From Anaerolineales bacterium UBA2395 (GTDB taxonomy: Bacteria; Chloroflexota; Anaerolineae; Anaerolineales; Villigracilaceae), in the NCBI GenBank assembly GCA_002343775.1, contig DDSH01000012.1, positions 1 through 64,000 of the forward strand: a stretch of DNA of 64,000 bases, given 5' to 3'. Below the pieces are notes generated by a model. The model made no database searches. It was not told the DNA's origin and was given only the letters and a program-made list of their open reading frames with translations. A program made the position numbers and the translations under genes. This document shows, piece after piece, positions 33,367 through 42,691 of this stretch. Positions within the stretch are counted from its first letter, which is position 1, and each line of letters opens with the position of its first letter.

Positions 33367-35490
33367 ATGCAGCGTTCTCGTTTGATGTGGATCTTTCCGA
33401 TCCTTGCGATTCTTTTATGGTGGACATCCGCCTCCACGCATGCTGCGCCACTGGCGGCGTATTCATTGCCAGAGGGACGCACCTATGACCAGGCACACAA
33501 CCTGGGCTACATCGATTGGAGTGGTCCCGTTCAATATGTGTACATCACCCATCGCGATGGCACTTCACTACCTCCAGAGGAAGGTGGCGCATCCTGCGGT
33601 GTCAGCTGCTCCGAATGGGTAACCCGTTTGGGGAATGGTGGAACTGCCAGTGGCTCCTTTGACCGGGATGTATCCTATTTTGAGGCAATGGTCGAATTTA
33701 CGCGGGACGGCAGTGTTGGCACTGCCACTCTGCGCGCCTGCTCATCAAGTATGTCCTGGTATTTGTACAACGGATCCACGACTTTGCCTGGGTATGTCAG
33801 CATGATCCTGGCGGTTCCTGCGGGGTGCCGCTCCTGGTCTCTATCTGCTTCCGGCGGTTATGTGGATTTTCGCTCCATCGATGTGGAATACAGCGGACCG
33901 CCCAACACGGCGACTCCCACCCCATCCCGAACGCCCACCTTTACACCCACGATCACACTCACGCCGACGGCAACCTTTACGCCTAGCCTGACGCCGACCT
34001 TGACCTTCACGCCTACAATGACATTTACACCCACGGCGACGTTTACCAATACCCCATCACCCACACCCACTCCATTGCCGCCGCAAATTACAGGTGTGGT
34101 GGTTTGTGATCTCTGGGGCGATGCCGGTTGGTGTAGAGGGAATGAGACTCTGGAACTGACCGCCAGTGATCCACAAGGGTTTGACCTGACCATTGCTGGT
34201 GATTTAAATGGCGAGCCATTTACTTGTGGAAATTCCTGTGACCTGCCCTTGCCGGAGGGAACAGGGACTGCCAACTACACCGTGACCTCCACCAGTGGGC
34301 GAACTGCGAGTGGTTTATCCACCTGGCAGCGGGATGGGACGCCACCAGATCTTGCAGTCAGCCTCCCACCTGTGGATGGCAGGAATGGCTGGTATGTCTC
34401 GGAGGTGGATCTGTCCGCCATTGCCAACGATGCGATCTCAGGACTCTCCGTCTTGAATGGAAGCCTGGATGGTGGCACGACCTGGATCTCCTTTCCAGTG
34501 CAGTTTATGGACGGCGATCACCTGGCGCTGATCCATGCCAGGGATGTGGCTGGGAATGAGGTCACCGTGGAGAGAAGGATCCGTGTGGATACCGTTTCGC
34601 CGGTTGTGCAAATTACATCTCCCACCAATGGTGATGTGGTGCAGGGTGATGTGCACTTATCTGGAAGTTTGGAAGATATGACCTCTGGACCAGAGGGAGG
34701 CGAGATTTCTGTGGATGGTGGCCGCACCTGGTTCCCTGTTTCGCTGCATGTAGATGCCTGGTCATTCGTTTGGCGATCCGGAGAAGTTCCCAACGGAGAG
34801 TACATCATCCAGATGCGCGGGTTGGATCGGGCAGGTAATGATAGTGCTGCTTCGACGATTTCTTTGACCGTGGACAATGCCCCGCCGGCGGTCTCCATCA
34901 CCGAACGTTGGTGGATTTGGGAGACCGGAACATTGAAGGTCCTCTCCAATCATTTCCCAATTGCAACCATCCAGGTGACGATCCGCGATCCACAAAAGCG
35001 TTGGAAGGAAGTGGTGTTGGATTTTGACCCCGGCAGGAATTCCTATACCGTGAAATGGGATCGGCGTTTTGCAGATGGAACACTGGCTCCCCCAGGGGAA
35101 TACCCGGTTTGGGCGGTGGCATGTGACCTGAATGGATTATGCGGACAGGACGAGGGCTGGATCGTGATCCCGGAGATGGCGACCTCGACTGCCACAATAT
35201 CACCATCCCCAACGGCAACCAGCACTGTGATGCCTTTGGCGACACCCACTGCAACACAAATAGCTCCAGCGCCGACTTTGGTAATGAACACACCCATACC
35301 AGAAGATATCCCCGTGCCGGCTCAGTCCTCCCTGCCGCTTTGGCAGATCATTGGCTTGCTGGGTCTATTCATGGTGATCGCCTCTGCCAGTGTGGTCGAT
35401 CCACGTCCCAAGGCGTTGAAACGGTTGGGCGAAACGTTCAAAGTCATGTCTGCTCAGGCAAAAGACAATTCGTTTGATAACAAAATATAA
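33367..35490 (+). CDS. Large surface-exposed protein with TP-rich linker
   Basis: 707 residues with an N-terminal signal peptide (residues 1-26, LMWIFPILAILLWWTSASTHA). Then a 150-residue disulfide-containing domain (GASCGVSC), a Thr/Pro repeat tract near 180-235, Ig-like beta domains (VVQGDVHLSGSLEDMTSGPEGGEISVDGGRTWFPVS), a second TP tract and a C-terminal membrane helix near 660-682. It is an anchored surface protein, probably of the secretion system or its attachment. GGAGTGTT precedes the ATG. Specific partner unknown. Confidence 0.72.
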   Translation: MQRSRLMWIFPILAILLWWTSASTHAAPLAAYSLPEGRTYDQAHNLGYIDWSGPVQYVYITHRDGTSLPPEEGGASCGVSCSEWVTRLGNGGTASGSFDRDVSYFEAMVEFTRDGSVGTATLRACSSSMSWYLYNGSTTLPGYVSMILAVPAGCRSWSLSASGGYVDFRSIDVEYSGPPNTATPTPSRTPTFTPTITLTPTATFTPSLTPTLTFTPTMTFTPTATFTNTPSPTPTPLPPQITGVVVCDLWGDAGWCRGNETLELTASDPQGFDLTIAGDLNGEPFTCGNSCDLPLPEGTGTANYTVTSTSGRTASGLSTWQRDGTPPDLAVSLPPVDGRNGWYVSEVDLSAIANDAISGLSVLNGSLDGGTTWISFPVQFMDGDHLALIHARDVAGNEVTVERRIRVDTVSPVVQITSPTNGDVVQGDVHLSGSLEDMTSGPEGGEISVDGGRTWFPVSLHVDAWSFVWRSGEVPNGEYIIQMRGLDRAGNDSAASTISLTVDNAPPAVSITERWWIWETGTLKVLSNHFPIATIQVTIRDPQKRWKEVVLDFDPGRNSYTVKWDRRFADGTLAPPGEYPVWAVACDLNGLCGQDEGWIVIPEMATSTATISPSPTATSTVMPLATPTATQIAPAPTLVMNTPIPEDIPVPAQSSLPLWQIIGLLGLFMVIASASVVDPRPKALKRLGETFKVMSAQAKDNSFDNKI
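33895..34075 (+). repeat. In-frame Thr/Pro-coding low-complexity tract
   Basis: Runs of ACGCCGACC/ACACCCAC-like units encode a TPT-type linker inside the surface protein. The period is coding-phase and irregular, so it is a protein linker and not a CRISPR or mobile repeat. Such tracts may vary in length between strains. Confidence 0.7.
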
Positions 35491-35514
35491 AAGAAAAGAA
35501 AAGGATATACAAAC

Positions 35515-36066
35515 ATGGAAATACTTCTTGCAATAGTTGTGGCATCCGCCGTGATCTTCTTTGGGGCGTTGATCAGCATGGGGAACGAACGTCAAAGGAA
35601 GGCAATTGATGGGTTGAGGGAACAGGTGGTGCTCTGGGCGATACAGGATTTGAAAATCAAGCGTGAGCACCTTGTTCAGGCAGTCCAGGTTCCTGATCCT
35701 TTGGATTGGCTAAACAAGACTGCATCAAGAGTTTGTGCTTATGATTTGAAATTGCAGGTTTTGGAAGTAGTTGAGGAACCGCAATCCTTGATCTGCGCAT
35801 CAGGTGATGGCGATCTTAAGGTCATTTTTTCACCTCTCTCACCAGTGGATATTCGCCGAATCAAGAGCAGCAGGCAAAGCCGTTTATCCAAATTTGCAGG
35901 GCAAAATCCCTTGCTACACCTACCCAAGAGTGTGAATATCCATGAATTGTCCCCATTGAATAGCGGACATCTTTTTGATCTGGAATTGGGGTTGGTATGG
36001 ACTGCTTTAACTGGACAAAGTTGGAGCACGATCAATAGTTTATGGATTTATATTTTGGGCAATTGA
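35515..36066 (+). CDS. Hypothetical membrane-tethered protein, 183 aa
   Basis: Residues 3-22 are a membrane helix (ILLAIVVASAVIFFGALIS); the rest is soluble, with ERQRKAIDGLREQVVLWAIQDLKIK as a helix and a mixed domain behind. AAAAGGATATACAAAC precedes the ATG. It is the last plus-strand gene before the convergent GH3 gene, so it may mark the end of the secretion block. Family not recognised. Confidence 0.6.
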   Translation: MEILLAIVVASAVIFFGALISMGNERQRKAIDGLREQVVLWAIQDLKIKREHLVQAVQVPDPLDWLNKTASRVCAYDLKLQVLEVVEEPQSLICASGDGDLKVIFSPLSPVDIRRIKSSRQSRLSKFAGQNPLLHLPKSVNIHELSPLNSGHLFDLELGLVWTALTGQSWSTINSLWIYILGN

Positions 36067-36073
36067 TGCCTGC

Positions 36074-38005
36074 CTACTTTTTGAACGATAGACCGAATCC
36101 AAATGGGAAAAGCGGGTTTTCGGAGTCATGGGGCGCATCCTCTTTTTGCGCCCTGACTGCCTCCATCGATGAAGGCAATTCAAAAGGTAAACGTCCTGAT
36201 GGCGAAAAGAGTCCAAAAATCACATCCAAAACGGCTGAGTCGCTGGCGCCAAAGTTTGCAATCAAGCCGGTGGAATATTCGGTAATCTCAGGTATCACGG
36301 CTGGGCGCTCTAGAAACATGTCAATGATGGTTGGAACCCGCCTCATTACGTCCAGAATGTGCTTGCTATCGTTGTCCTTGAAATCCAAGTCTCCAGCATG
36401 AAAATAATTTTCCAAAAACCCTTTGCGCTTTTCAAAAGGTGCATGCAAGCGCAGAATGGCGATATCTGCATCCTCCAAATTTGACACCACCCTGCCATAT
36501 TGGCTGGCGATTTCCGAATCAATGTTCTCCACAAATATCTTCATTCCTTTCCCCAGCGGAAGAAGGTTATCTTTATTTTTCAATAACACAATGGATTTTC
36601 GCTGGGCAATTTCCCCGGCTTTACGAAATTCCGGGTTGCCCACAATTCGCTCAGCCAGAACAGGATCCACAAATGGATTATCGAACAATCCCAGGCGAAA
36701 TTTGTCGCGAAGCAGGCGGCGAACGGATTGGTTGATGCGTTCCTCCGTGATTCTACCGCTGTGAACCAGTTCCACAACGATTTCAGGGCACGCCTCTCCG
36801 CCAAACTGATCCACACCCGCTTCAATCGCCTTTTGAATTCGTCCGGCAGCCGAAAGATGCTCCACCCCCCAAGCTTTGGCGGGAATCAATTCACGCCCCA
36901 TATACTTGATCGGATGGATAAGCATCTGGTCTGTGCAAATCACTCCTTCAAATCCATACCGTTTACGCAGCAGCCCTGTCACAATGTCCTTGTTAAATCC
37001 AAAGCCGACCTTTTCGAATGGTATGCCGACTGGAATGCTGTAATAGAGCATGATTTGTGCTGTGCCAGCCTGGAAGGCAGCCTCAAATGGTTTTAGGTGG
37101 TATTCAAACAAGCCGCCTGGATAAACTTGTTCCTTCCCATATGGGAAGTGGGCATCTTCGCCATTTCTCTGCGGACCCGCCCCGGGAAAATGTTTGGTCA
37201 TGCAGGCAACGCTTTGAGAACCTAAAGGGTTGCCTTGAAAACCGAGGATATAAGCAGCGATCATCTCTGAGGCAAGGTTGGCATCTTCGCCAAAGGTACC
37301 AACTGCCCGACTCCATCGGGGTTCGGTCGCTAAATCTGCCATCGGGTGCAACGCCAATCGAATGCCCACTGCAACATATTCCTGACGGGCTATATTGGCA
37401 AATTGTTGAACTAATTCCGGGTCGCGTGTTGCCGCGAGTCCCGCTTGTTCGGGAAACCGCGAAAAGATTTCCTCTGCCATACCGGCTACCGGGTTTTGCA
37501 TGAAGGAGTGAAGCGAATTGGATGAAATCGTAATAGGAATTCCCAATCGGGTCCGTTCCGCTAATTTCTGAACATGATTCGCCCATTCTGCCATTTGGCG
37601 CGGGGCGGCAATCCGTGTTACTTTGAAGTGATTCATGAGCCGCCTGGCGATCAGATCAGAGGATGGAGGCAGGGAAATGAGCGCGCTTTTCTCTCTCAAT
37701 GTCCCATCTTCGTTCATGCCTATTGTGGCATGGAACATCAGTCCCGCTTTTTCTTCCAGGGTCATTTGCCCAAGAAGATCTTCCACTCGTTCTTCCAAGG
37801 GTCGGCGCGGATCTTCGTAAACATCCAAACGGCCGTTTTTATTTAGATCCCGAAATTTGTGACCATCAACCTGTAGGAGTCCTGCCTCTTCGCCAAGCAA
37901 AGATAGGTTTTGCCGGGCAACGACTTCCGGTTTAATTTCCAGCCAGTAGTACAGCGCGTACACAAACGCAAATAAACCGACCAGAATGAAGATCAAGATT
38001 TTCAT
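36074..38005 (-). CDS. Glycoside hydrolase family 3 protein (beta-glucosidase-like)
   Basis: 643 residues. N-terminal membrane anchor (MKILIFILVGLFAFVYALYYWL), then the GH3 alpha/beta barrel: MTLEEKAGLMFH, KHFPGAGPQRNGEDAH and the nucleophile motif GVICTDQM, with the C-terminal alpha/beta sandwich (KSIVLLKNKDNLLPL, GKLPFELP-like end). GH3 enzymes cut terminal beta-linked sugars; a GFEGVICTD nucleophile motif is present. The start overlaps the stop of the zinc-ribbon protein gene (ATGA), so expression is linked to it. Acts on the cell surface by its anchor. Confidence 0.85.
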   Translation of the reverse strand: MKILIFILVGLFAFVYALYYWLEIKPEVVARQNLSLLGEEAGLLQVDGHKFRDLNKNGRLDVYEDPRRPLEERVEDLLGQMTLEEKAGLMFHATIGMNEDGTLREKSALISLPPSSDLIARRLMNHFKVTRIAAPRQMAEWANHVQKLAERTRLGIPITISSNSLHSFMQNPVAGMAEEIFSRFPEQAGLAATRDPELVQQFANIARQEYVAVGIRLALHPMADLATEPRWSRAVGTFGEDANLASEMIAAYILGFQGNPLGSQSVACMTKHFPGAGPQRNGEDAHFPYGKEQVYPGGLFEYHLKPFEAAFQAGTAQIMLYYSIPVGIPFEKVGFGFNKDIVTGLLRKRYGFEGVICTDQMLIHPIKYMGRELIPAKAWGVEHLSAAGRIQKAIEAGVDQFGGEACPEIVVELVHSGRITEERINQSVRRLLRDKFRLGLFDNPFVDPVLAERIVGNPEFRKAGEIAQRKSIVLLKNKDNLLPLGKGMKIFVENIDSEIASQYGRVVSNLEDADIAILRLHAPFEKRKGFLENYFHAGDLDFKDNDSKHILDVMRRVPTIIDMFLERPAVIPEITEYSTGLIANFGASDSAVLDVIFGLFSPSGRLPFELPSSMEAVRAQKEDAPHDSENPLFPFGFGLSFKK

Positions 38006-38310
38006 GATTCAACCCCAAAAAGCCACGTTCCCGGGCAGGGAACTCTCCGTTCACATTCCCGGCATATTCCGTATTGCTGAAAACTGAAATTCGCCCAACT
38101 TTCCAGCAGGGCGTTACTCGAAAAAATCGCATTCGGATTGGTGAAGTATCCCCAGGCAAATGTCCAATCCGTTATTTTTTTACACTTATCGCAATATTGT
38201 TTGAAGGTCTTTGGGCGGACTTGGGCAGCATTATATTCAATATTTTCTGATTGCATTGTCAGTGGAAGAATAGTTGGAGAACCTTTTTTGCCGGTTTTAT
38301 TTTTACTCAT
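38002..38310 (-). CDS. Small zinc-ribbon-like protein, 102 aa
   Basis: Contains YCDKCKKITDWTF and YGICRECERRVPC, two CxxC pairs far apart that can form a zinc-binding knuckle. The N-terminus is Lys/Gly-rich and likely unstructured. Start and stop overlap neighbours by 4 bp or so, indicating a four-gene operon with the regulator, Sir2 and GH3. Function unknown. Confidence 0.6.
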   Translation of the reverse strand: MSKNKTGKKGSPTILPLTMQSENIEYNAAQVRPKTFKQYCDKCKKITDWTFAWGYFTNPNAIFSSNALLESWANFSFQQYGICRECERRVPCPGTWLFGVES

Positions 38311-38836
38311 TGGTTGTTCCTCTTAAACCACTAACCTCCTGCAGCCATTTTAGTTCGCCTATTAAGTGATGGAGATTGTAATGAAGCAAAAGCGCGCGGG
38401 CAGGTTCGTTCTTCAAGGTGGCTTGCGACTTTCTTAGTTTGTCGATCATATTATTTATCAATGCCAGACGACTACTGGCATATTGCTTTCGCTTTCTTTG
38501 ATCCAGCGAATTCCAAATTTCTGAAAATGAAACGCCTCCAGGAAACCTCTCAAATAAACCAAAACTTTCGATCAAACAATAATCCCTTAAAAATCTGCGC
38601 CCTCTTACCGTAATATGATAGTACCGTTGCCGATCTCCCTTCTGACGTGCCCATTGGATCAAATCCCAGCGTACAAGAATTCCAATTTCAGGGGTCAAAC
38701 TGGCGGCTGCCATTTCCACAGACCAATTCTGAGCAAGACGGGAGAATAATTCCCCAGATATCTGATCCCTGCTTTTGGGCATGCAACTTAAACTTTTCAA
38801 GATGGACATCGTTTTATCTGAATATAGCCTATACAT
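38303..38836 (-). CDS. Winged-helix transcription factor-like protein, 177 aa
   Basis: MSILKSLSCMPKSRDQISGELFSRL and LIQWARQKGDRQRYYHITVRGRRFLRDY at about 10-90 form a winged helix, the second part being wing and recognition helix. The C-terminal 80 residues are helical. PadR/ArsR-like in style, with no clear ligand domain. It overlaps Sir2 by 8 bp and its product probably controls the operon. Moderately confident. Confidence 0.6.
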   Translation of the reverse strand: MYRLYSDKTMSILKSLSCMPKSRDQISGELFSRLAQNWSVEMAAASLTPEIGILVRWDLIQWARQKGDRQRYYHITVRGRRFLRDYCLIESFGLFERFPGGVSFSEIWNSLDQRKRKQYASSRLALINNMIDKLRKSQATLKNEPARALLLHYNLHHLIGELKWLQEVSGLRGTTNE

Positions 38837-39632
38837 GATGCCCCCCGGATAGAATTTGCAAGGTTTTTTTTATTATTGGCAAGGCTGTAGTTACATCTTC
38901 ATGAATGACTACATTTGCAACTTGATCCAATATGGTAACCGTCTGATTGATAATAATCAGGGATGATCCCTGCAGATAGGCATTATCAATCATTGCCGAT
39001 GCCGGACCTCCAGACAAAGATGTTCCTGCGATAAGAATCAGATCGCTTTGCCGGATAGTTCTTTGGGCGGCAATTAACGCCTTGGCTGGAAGTTGCTCGC
39101 CGGTCAGAATCACATTAGGTTTGAGAATACCATGACAGGTTTTGCATCGAGGAACTAGACCATCCCGAAGAAATTGTTCCAATATTCCTTGCGATGGATA
39201 AATTTTGTAGCAGGATATACAGACAACTTCGCCCAATGTTCCATGTAATTCAATCACTTCCCTGTTTCCGGCCTTCTGGTGCAACATATCGCCATTTTGA
39301 GTAATGATTGCCTGTAAATACCCCATTTCCTCCATCTCAGCGAGAGCCAGATGTGCCGCATTTGGTTGTGCGGCAAGTACTGTTTTGATGAGAGGAGTGA
39401 TTTGCTCATAAAATCCCTGAGGGTCGCGGCAGAAGCCTTGCAGAGACCCCCTTGATTGTTCCCCTTCCTGCAAAACTTCTGCCCGCGCCCACAGTCCCGT
39501 TCCTGGACTGCGAAAGTCAGGGATGCCTGAACGGGTGGACATCCCCGCGCCTGTGAATGCTATGACTCGTTTGTTTTTTGCCATCAGAGAGGCGGCTTGA
39601 AGAATTTCGTTAGAGGCATCAAGTTGAGACAT
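38829..39632 (-). CDS. Sir2-family NAD-dependent protein deacylase
   Basis: 267 residues. NAD pocket GAGMSTRSGIPDFRSP, catalytic TQNGDMLHQKAG and ELHG histidine, a CISC ... CKTC zinc knuckle and GTSLSGGPAS complete the Sir2 set. Sirtuins remove acyl groups from lysine with NAD. It is the promoter-proximal gene of the group ending in GH3. No transmembrane or signal segment, so cytoplasmic. Some defence systems use Sir2 as NADase, but here all deacetylase residues are present and no partner is visible. Confidence 0.85.
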   Translation of the reverse strand: MSQLDASNEILQAASLMAKNKRVIAFTGAGMSTRSGIPDFRSPGTGLWARAEVLQEGEQSRGSLQGFCRDPQGFYEQITPLIKTVLAAQPNAAHLALAEMEEMGYLQAIITQNGDMLHQKAGNREVIELHGTLGEVVCISCYKIYPSQGILEQFLRDGLVPRCKTCHGILKPNVILTGEQLPAKALIAAQRTIRQSDLILIAGTSLSGGPASAMIDNAYLQGSSLIIINQTVTILDQVANVVIHEDVTTALPIIKKTLQILSGGHHV

Positions 39633-39716
39633 TTCAATTTTACCAAAACTCGTTTATTATCACAGTATATTCAGGCATCTGATCATGCTGAGTAGTTACT
39701 CGAATCAAAATAAATA

Positions 39717-39741
39717 CAGACTTTCATTGAATGAAAGTCTG
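39717..39741 (-). terminator. Terminator after the DegV gene
   Basis: Arms CAGACTTTCAT and ATGAAAGTCTG around TGA, then TATTTATTTT on the minus strand, following the stop of the gene at 39754-40608. Confidence 0.7.
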
Positions 39742-39753
39742 CTGATATAAATA

Positions 39754-40608
39754 TCATGCTAATGTGTAAAAAGCAACACCTAGGGTACCAGGTCCTGCAT
39801 GGGTGCCAATTACGGGGCCAGCTTCTGCAATCATCAAGTCCGCGCAATTAAATTTAGCCCTCAATTGTTCTCCAAATTCTCGCGCTTCAGATTCTGCTTC
39901 GCAATGCAGCACGGCAAAGTGAGTTTCCTTTGCACCAATCTTTTCCTCCACCAATTCAAATAGGCGCGCAACCGCGCGCTTACGGGTACGGGCGCGTTCC
40001 AAGGGCTCGATTCGCCCTTCCTTAACGTAAAGAATTGGTTTAATGGCTAGCGCCGACCCAAGAAAGGCAGTTGCCCCTCCAATGCGCCCTCCTTTGTGGA
40101 GGTATTCAAGTGTTTCCACGGTGAAAAACAGGTTCATATTTTGCTTGATGCGCTCCAATAGTTCAACCACCTCTTTGGCGCTCTTTCCATTCTCTGCCGC
40201 AGCCCTCGCGGCAATCGCCATCATTCCAAACCCAAGCGAAACATTCTCTGAATTGACAACATGAACAGGCACATCTTTAAACTGCTCATTCGCCATTAAT
40301 GCCGATTGCAGTGTGGCGCTCATCTTATCGGAAATGGTCACTGTAACAATTTCCTCCGCCTCCTGCGCCAGTTTGCTGTAGACATCGATGAAATCCTGCG
40401 CCGTAGGCTGGGCGGTGGTGGGCAGTTTTTTGCTGGCGCGTAACAGAGTATAGAATTCTTTTGCATCCAAATTAACACCCACTTGAAAGTTTTTATCCCC
40501 AAAGTTTAAATGGACAGGGACAACATGCACCCCATATTGCAGACCTTGTGCAGGGGTCAAGGAACAGGCTCCATCTGTAACAACTGCAACTTTTTTCTTT
40601 GTCGACAT
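39754..40608 (-). CDS. DegV-family fatty acid-binding protein
   Basis: 284 residues with the DegV start motif (VAVVTDGACSLTPAQGLQYGVHVVPVHLNFG), KKLPTTAQPTAQDF and the C-terminal GPVIGTHAGPGTLGVAF. DegV/FakB proteins carry fatty acids and hand them to the fatty acid kinase FakA for phospholipid synthesis. The neighbour upstream on the same strand encodes PlsY, which uses acyl-phosphate, so the pair fits phospholipid synthesis. GGAGATTATT precedes the ATG. Confidence 0.88.
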   Translation of the reverse strand: MSTKKKVAVVTDGACSLTPAQGLQYGVHVVPVHLNFGDKNFQVGVNLDAKEFYTLLRASKKLPTTAQPTAQDFIDVYSKLAQEAEEIVTVTISDKMSATLQSALMANEQFKDVPVHVVNSENVSLGFGMMAIAARAAAENGKSAKEVVELLERIKQNMNLFFTVETLEYLHKGGRIGGATAFLGSALAIKPILYVKEGRIEPLERARTRKRAVARLFELVEEKIGAKETHFAVLHCEAESEAREFGEQLRAKFNCADLMIAEAGPVIGTHAGPGTLGVAFYTLA

Positions 40609-40665
40609 AATAATCTCCTTTGGTTGATCAATAGAATAGTTTGAGGCGATTGGAAGTGGACAACA

Positions 40666-41340
40666 TTATCCTGAGCGTTTACTCTCCTTTTCGGATCCTG
40701 CTCCTTTCCTCTTGGCGCGCCAGCCAACGCCGCGTTCTGTGCCATCAAGTAGATTACGGATATTCGGACGCAATGCCCAAAGCAAAAGCGCTTCTACAAT
40801 TAGGCAATACAAAACATAGACCCACGGGGAGTAACCTTGCCAGGCACGTACCGCAAAAAGGATGATAGCTATGAGAGGGACGGTCATCGTTGTTACCGAT
40901 GCGTACCCCACACCAAAATAGATCAATATGCTAATTGGAATTAAGATCAGGAAACTCGTCGGCCATAAACCTAAAGCCCCGCCTAAAGCCGGCGCACCCC
41001 CAGCCCCTCCGCGTAAGCGCAGCAACCCAGCTTCGTCACGCTCGGTAAGGAAAATGGAATAATTGTGACCCAGGATGGCTGCCAAGGGGGCAAGAATTTC
41101 CAACCAGGCATTATCAGGCGTCAGCCAACGTGCCAGCCATACGGCGCTGGCTCCTTTGAAAACATCCAAGAGCAATGTTAGTATGGCAATGGCAGGACCC
41201 GCAGCGCGCAAGGCATTGGTCGTGCCGGTGCGTCCGCTCCCAATCAGGCGCACATCCTGCCCGGTTTTCCAGCGAACCAGCAGCAGACCAAACGGAATGG
41301 AGCCAAGCAAGTAAGAGATCACAAGAACAATAACGGGCAT
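40666..41340 (-). CDS. plsY: Glycerol-3-phosphate acyltransferase PlsY
   Basis: 224 residues, about five membrane helices. Signature regions: LLGSIPFGLLL, IGSGRTGTTNALRAAG (the acyl-phosphate loop) and LGHNYSIFL. PlsY transfers acyl from acyl-phosphate to sn-glycerol-3-phosphate at the membrane. The ATG at 41340 gives the normal N-terminus MPVIVLVISYLLGS; the longer frame would add 22 unneeded residues overlapping the next gene. Tail is basic and extended compared with the family. Confidence 0.87.
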   Translation of the reverse strand: MPVIVLVISYLLGSIPFGLLLVRWKTGQDVRLIGSGRTGTTNALRAAGPAIAILTLLLDVFKGASAVWLARWLTPDNAWLEILAPLAAILGHNYSIFLTERDEAGLLRLRGGAGGAPALGGALGLWPTSFLILIPISILIYFGVGYASVTTMTVPLIAIILFAVRAWQGYSPWVYVLYCLIVEALLLWALRPNIRNLLDGTERGVGWRAKRKGAGSEKESKRSG

Positions 41341-41344
41341 GCGT

Positions 41345-42022
41345 TTAATCCGTCCGTTTCTTATGCTCAAACCCATACCAGCCATGCCCATCCAGCACGG
41401 TCGCATTTGTGCGCCCGTTGATCTCGTGCGGATCGGCGATGGTGTGATTCAGGTCATAGTGGATGGGCAGGATATAGTGCGGCTCGAATCGGTTGGACAT
41501 TCCCATCAGCGCGTTTTTATAGCGGGCAGGCTGAAAGGGAGGCGTGCGCCAGGGCAAGCAGAGCAGATCGGGGCGTTGGGGCAGAGGCGCCTCATGCGCG
41601 TCGCCAATATGCAGCAGTGTAATCTCATCCTTCACAAGGAAGGAAAGCGGAGTACCGCCTGGGTCTGGGAATCGCCAGCGAAACAATACGTAAAAAAACG
41701 TATATAAGAATCCACCAATCGCACTGTATCCCGGCAGGATTTCGATGCCCGCAACCTCATCCCCTGCCTTGACGGGGCGCAGGCGCTCGCGCGGAACGCC
41801 CAGTTGCGCAGCAATCTCGCAAACATCCGGCGAAGCCAGCACAATTCCCGTCGGCACTTCTGCCACGCGCCCGATGTGGTCTTTATGGGCATGAGTGACA
41901 CAGATATATTCCACGCCCGGGTCCGGTTCGCGCGTGAAGTCTGGGTCTATTAAAATGTGATGCCTGCCTTTGATTTCGACGCAGGAATGACCAAGATAAC
42001 GAACTTTCAATTCAGCCTCCAT
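41345..42022 (-). CDS. Metallo-beta-lactamase-fold hydrolase (UlaG-like)
   Basis: 225 residues. YLGHSCVEIKG, ILIDPDF and THAHKDHIG give the two-metal site of the UlaG-type branch, which includes lactonases. GDAHEAPLPQ and LPIHYD hold further ligands. Substrate unknown. The ATG at 42022 is used; a TTG 30 bp further would add ten residues. Ends four bp before plsY, so probably in one transcript. Confidence 0.78.
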   Translation of the reverse strand: MEAELKVRYLGHSCVEIKGRHHILIDPDFTREPDPGVEYICVTHAHKDHIGRVAEVPTGIVLASPDVCEIAAQLGVPRERLRPVKAGDEVAGIEILPGYSAIGGFLYTFFYVLFRWRFPDPGGTPLSFLVKDEITLLHIGDAHEAPLPQRPDLLCLPWRTPPFQPARYKNALMGMSNRFEPHYILPIHYDLNHTIADPHEINGRTNATVLDGHGWYGFEHKKRTD

Positions 42023-42101
42023 AGTGTTTTTTTTATAAAAAAGGTTTTTCAATACACCATACGAATAAAACTACCATCGCAAAGCCGATCAAAAATACGG
42101 G

Positions 42102-42691
42102 CTAGTTGAATACCGATAGCTTCAATTGGTTCAACGTTTGCGCGTCGGCAGGCAGGGCAGAAAGCGCGTCTGGCATGAAGGCATACAGCATGAGCAGGAT
42201 GCCGCCAGCCAGCGCCCCCAATCCGCGAATGTGGGACGTATGGCAACCTTGTGCTCTTCACTCAGAACTAGGATCGCGCCGCCGAAAACCATCAGCAAGG
42301 AAACCAACACAGGCAAAAGAACCGGTCCCCACCTGGGGAGTGGAATCAGGAAGAGGAGGTCGGGATCAAGTAGAGTTTGCGGCCACCCGATAAACACTCG
42401 CAGCCAGATGTAATAAAAGATATCCCAGATACCAAAAGCGAAGACGGCAAACCCCAATCGGGATGTAAACTTCTTTCCTGCAATCCAGCCTACAGATAGC
42501 AGCATGACCAGTGTTGCTGCCTCCCTGCCAAATTCGATGGCTCCAATTTGCGGGTTAAATGGCGGCACAGCTTGGATGGGATCATTAATGCCGTACAGTC
42601 TTCTTAGATAGACAACCACAGCCGATTCGAGATACGCCATAGCGACGGCGAACAGCCCGATCCATAAAAGGGATTTTGTCTTTCCGTTCAA
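42102..42691 (-). pseudogene. Frameshifted membrane protein gene
   Basis: The reading frame begins at a TTG at 42691 and runs as a four-helix membrane protein to about 42220, where DWGR leads into a nonsense tail. In the next frame the sequence continues sensibly as ALAGGILLMLYAFMPDALSA ... LSVFN and stops at 42102. The break is at a run of five C (42215-42219, plus strand); one more base would join both parts into 196 residues. Either a recent frameshift or a sequencing slip at a homopolymer. The TTG start overlaps the thioesterase stop by four bases. Confidence 0.75.

Noticed and set aside
33895..34075. Repeated ACGCCGACC-like units as a possible CRISPR array
   Set aside because: They are in frame, encode a Thr/Pro linker, and have no unique spacers.
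38829..39632. Sir2 as part of a defence system
   Set aside because: All deacylase motifs are intact and the operon partners are a regulator, a zinc-ribbon protein and GH3, none typical of defence.
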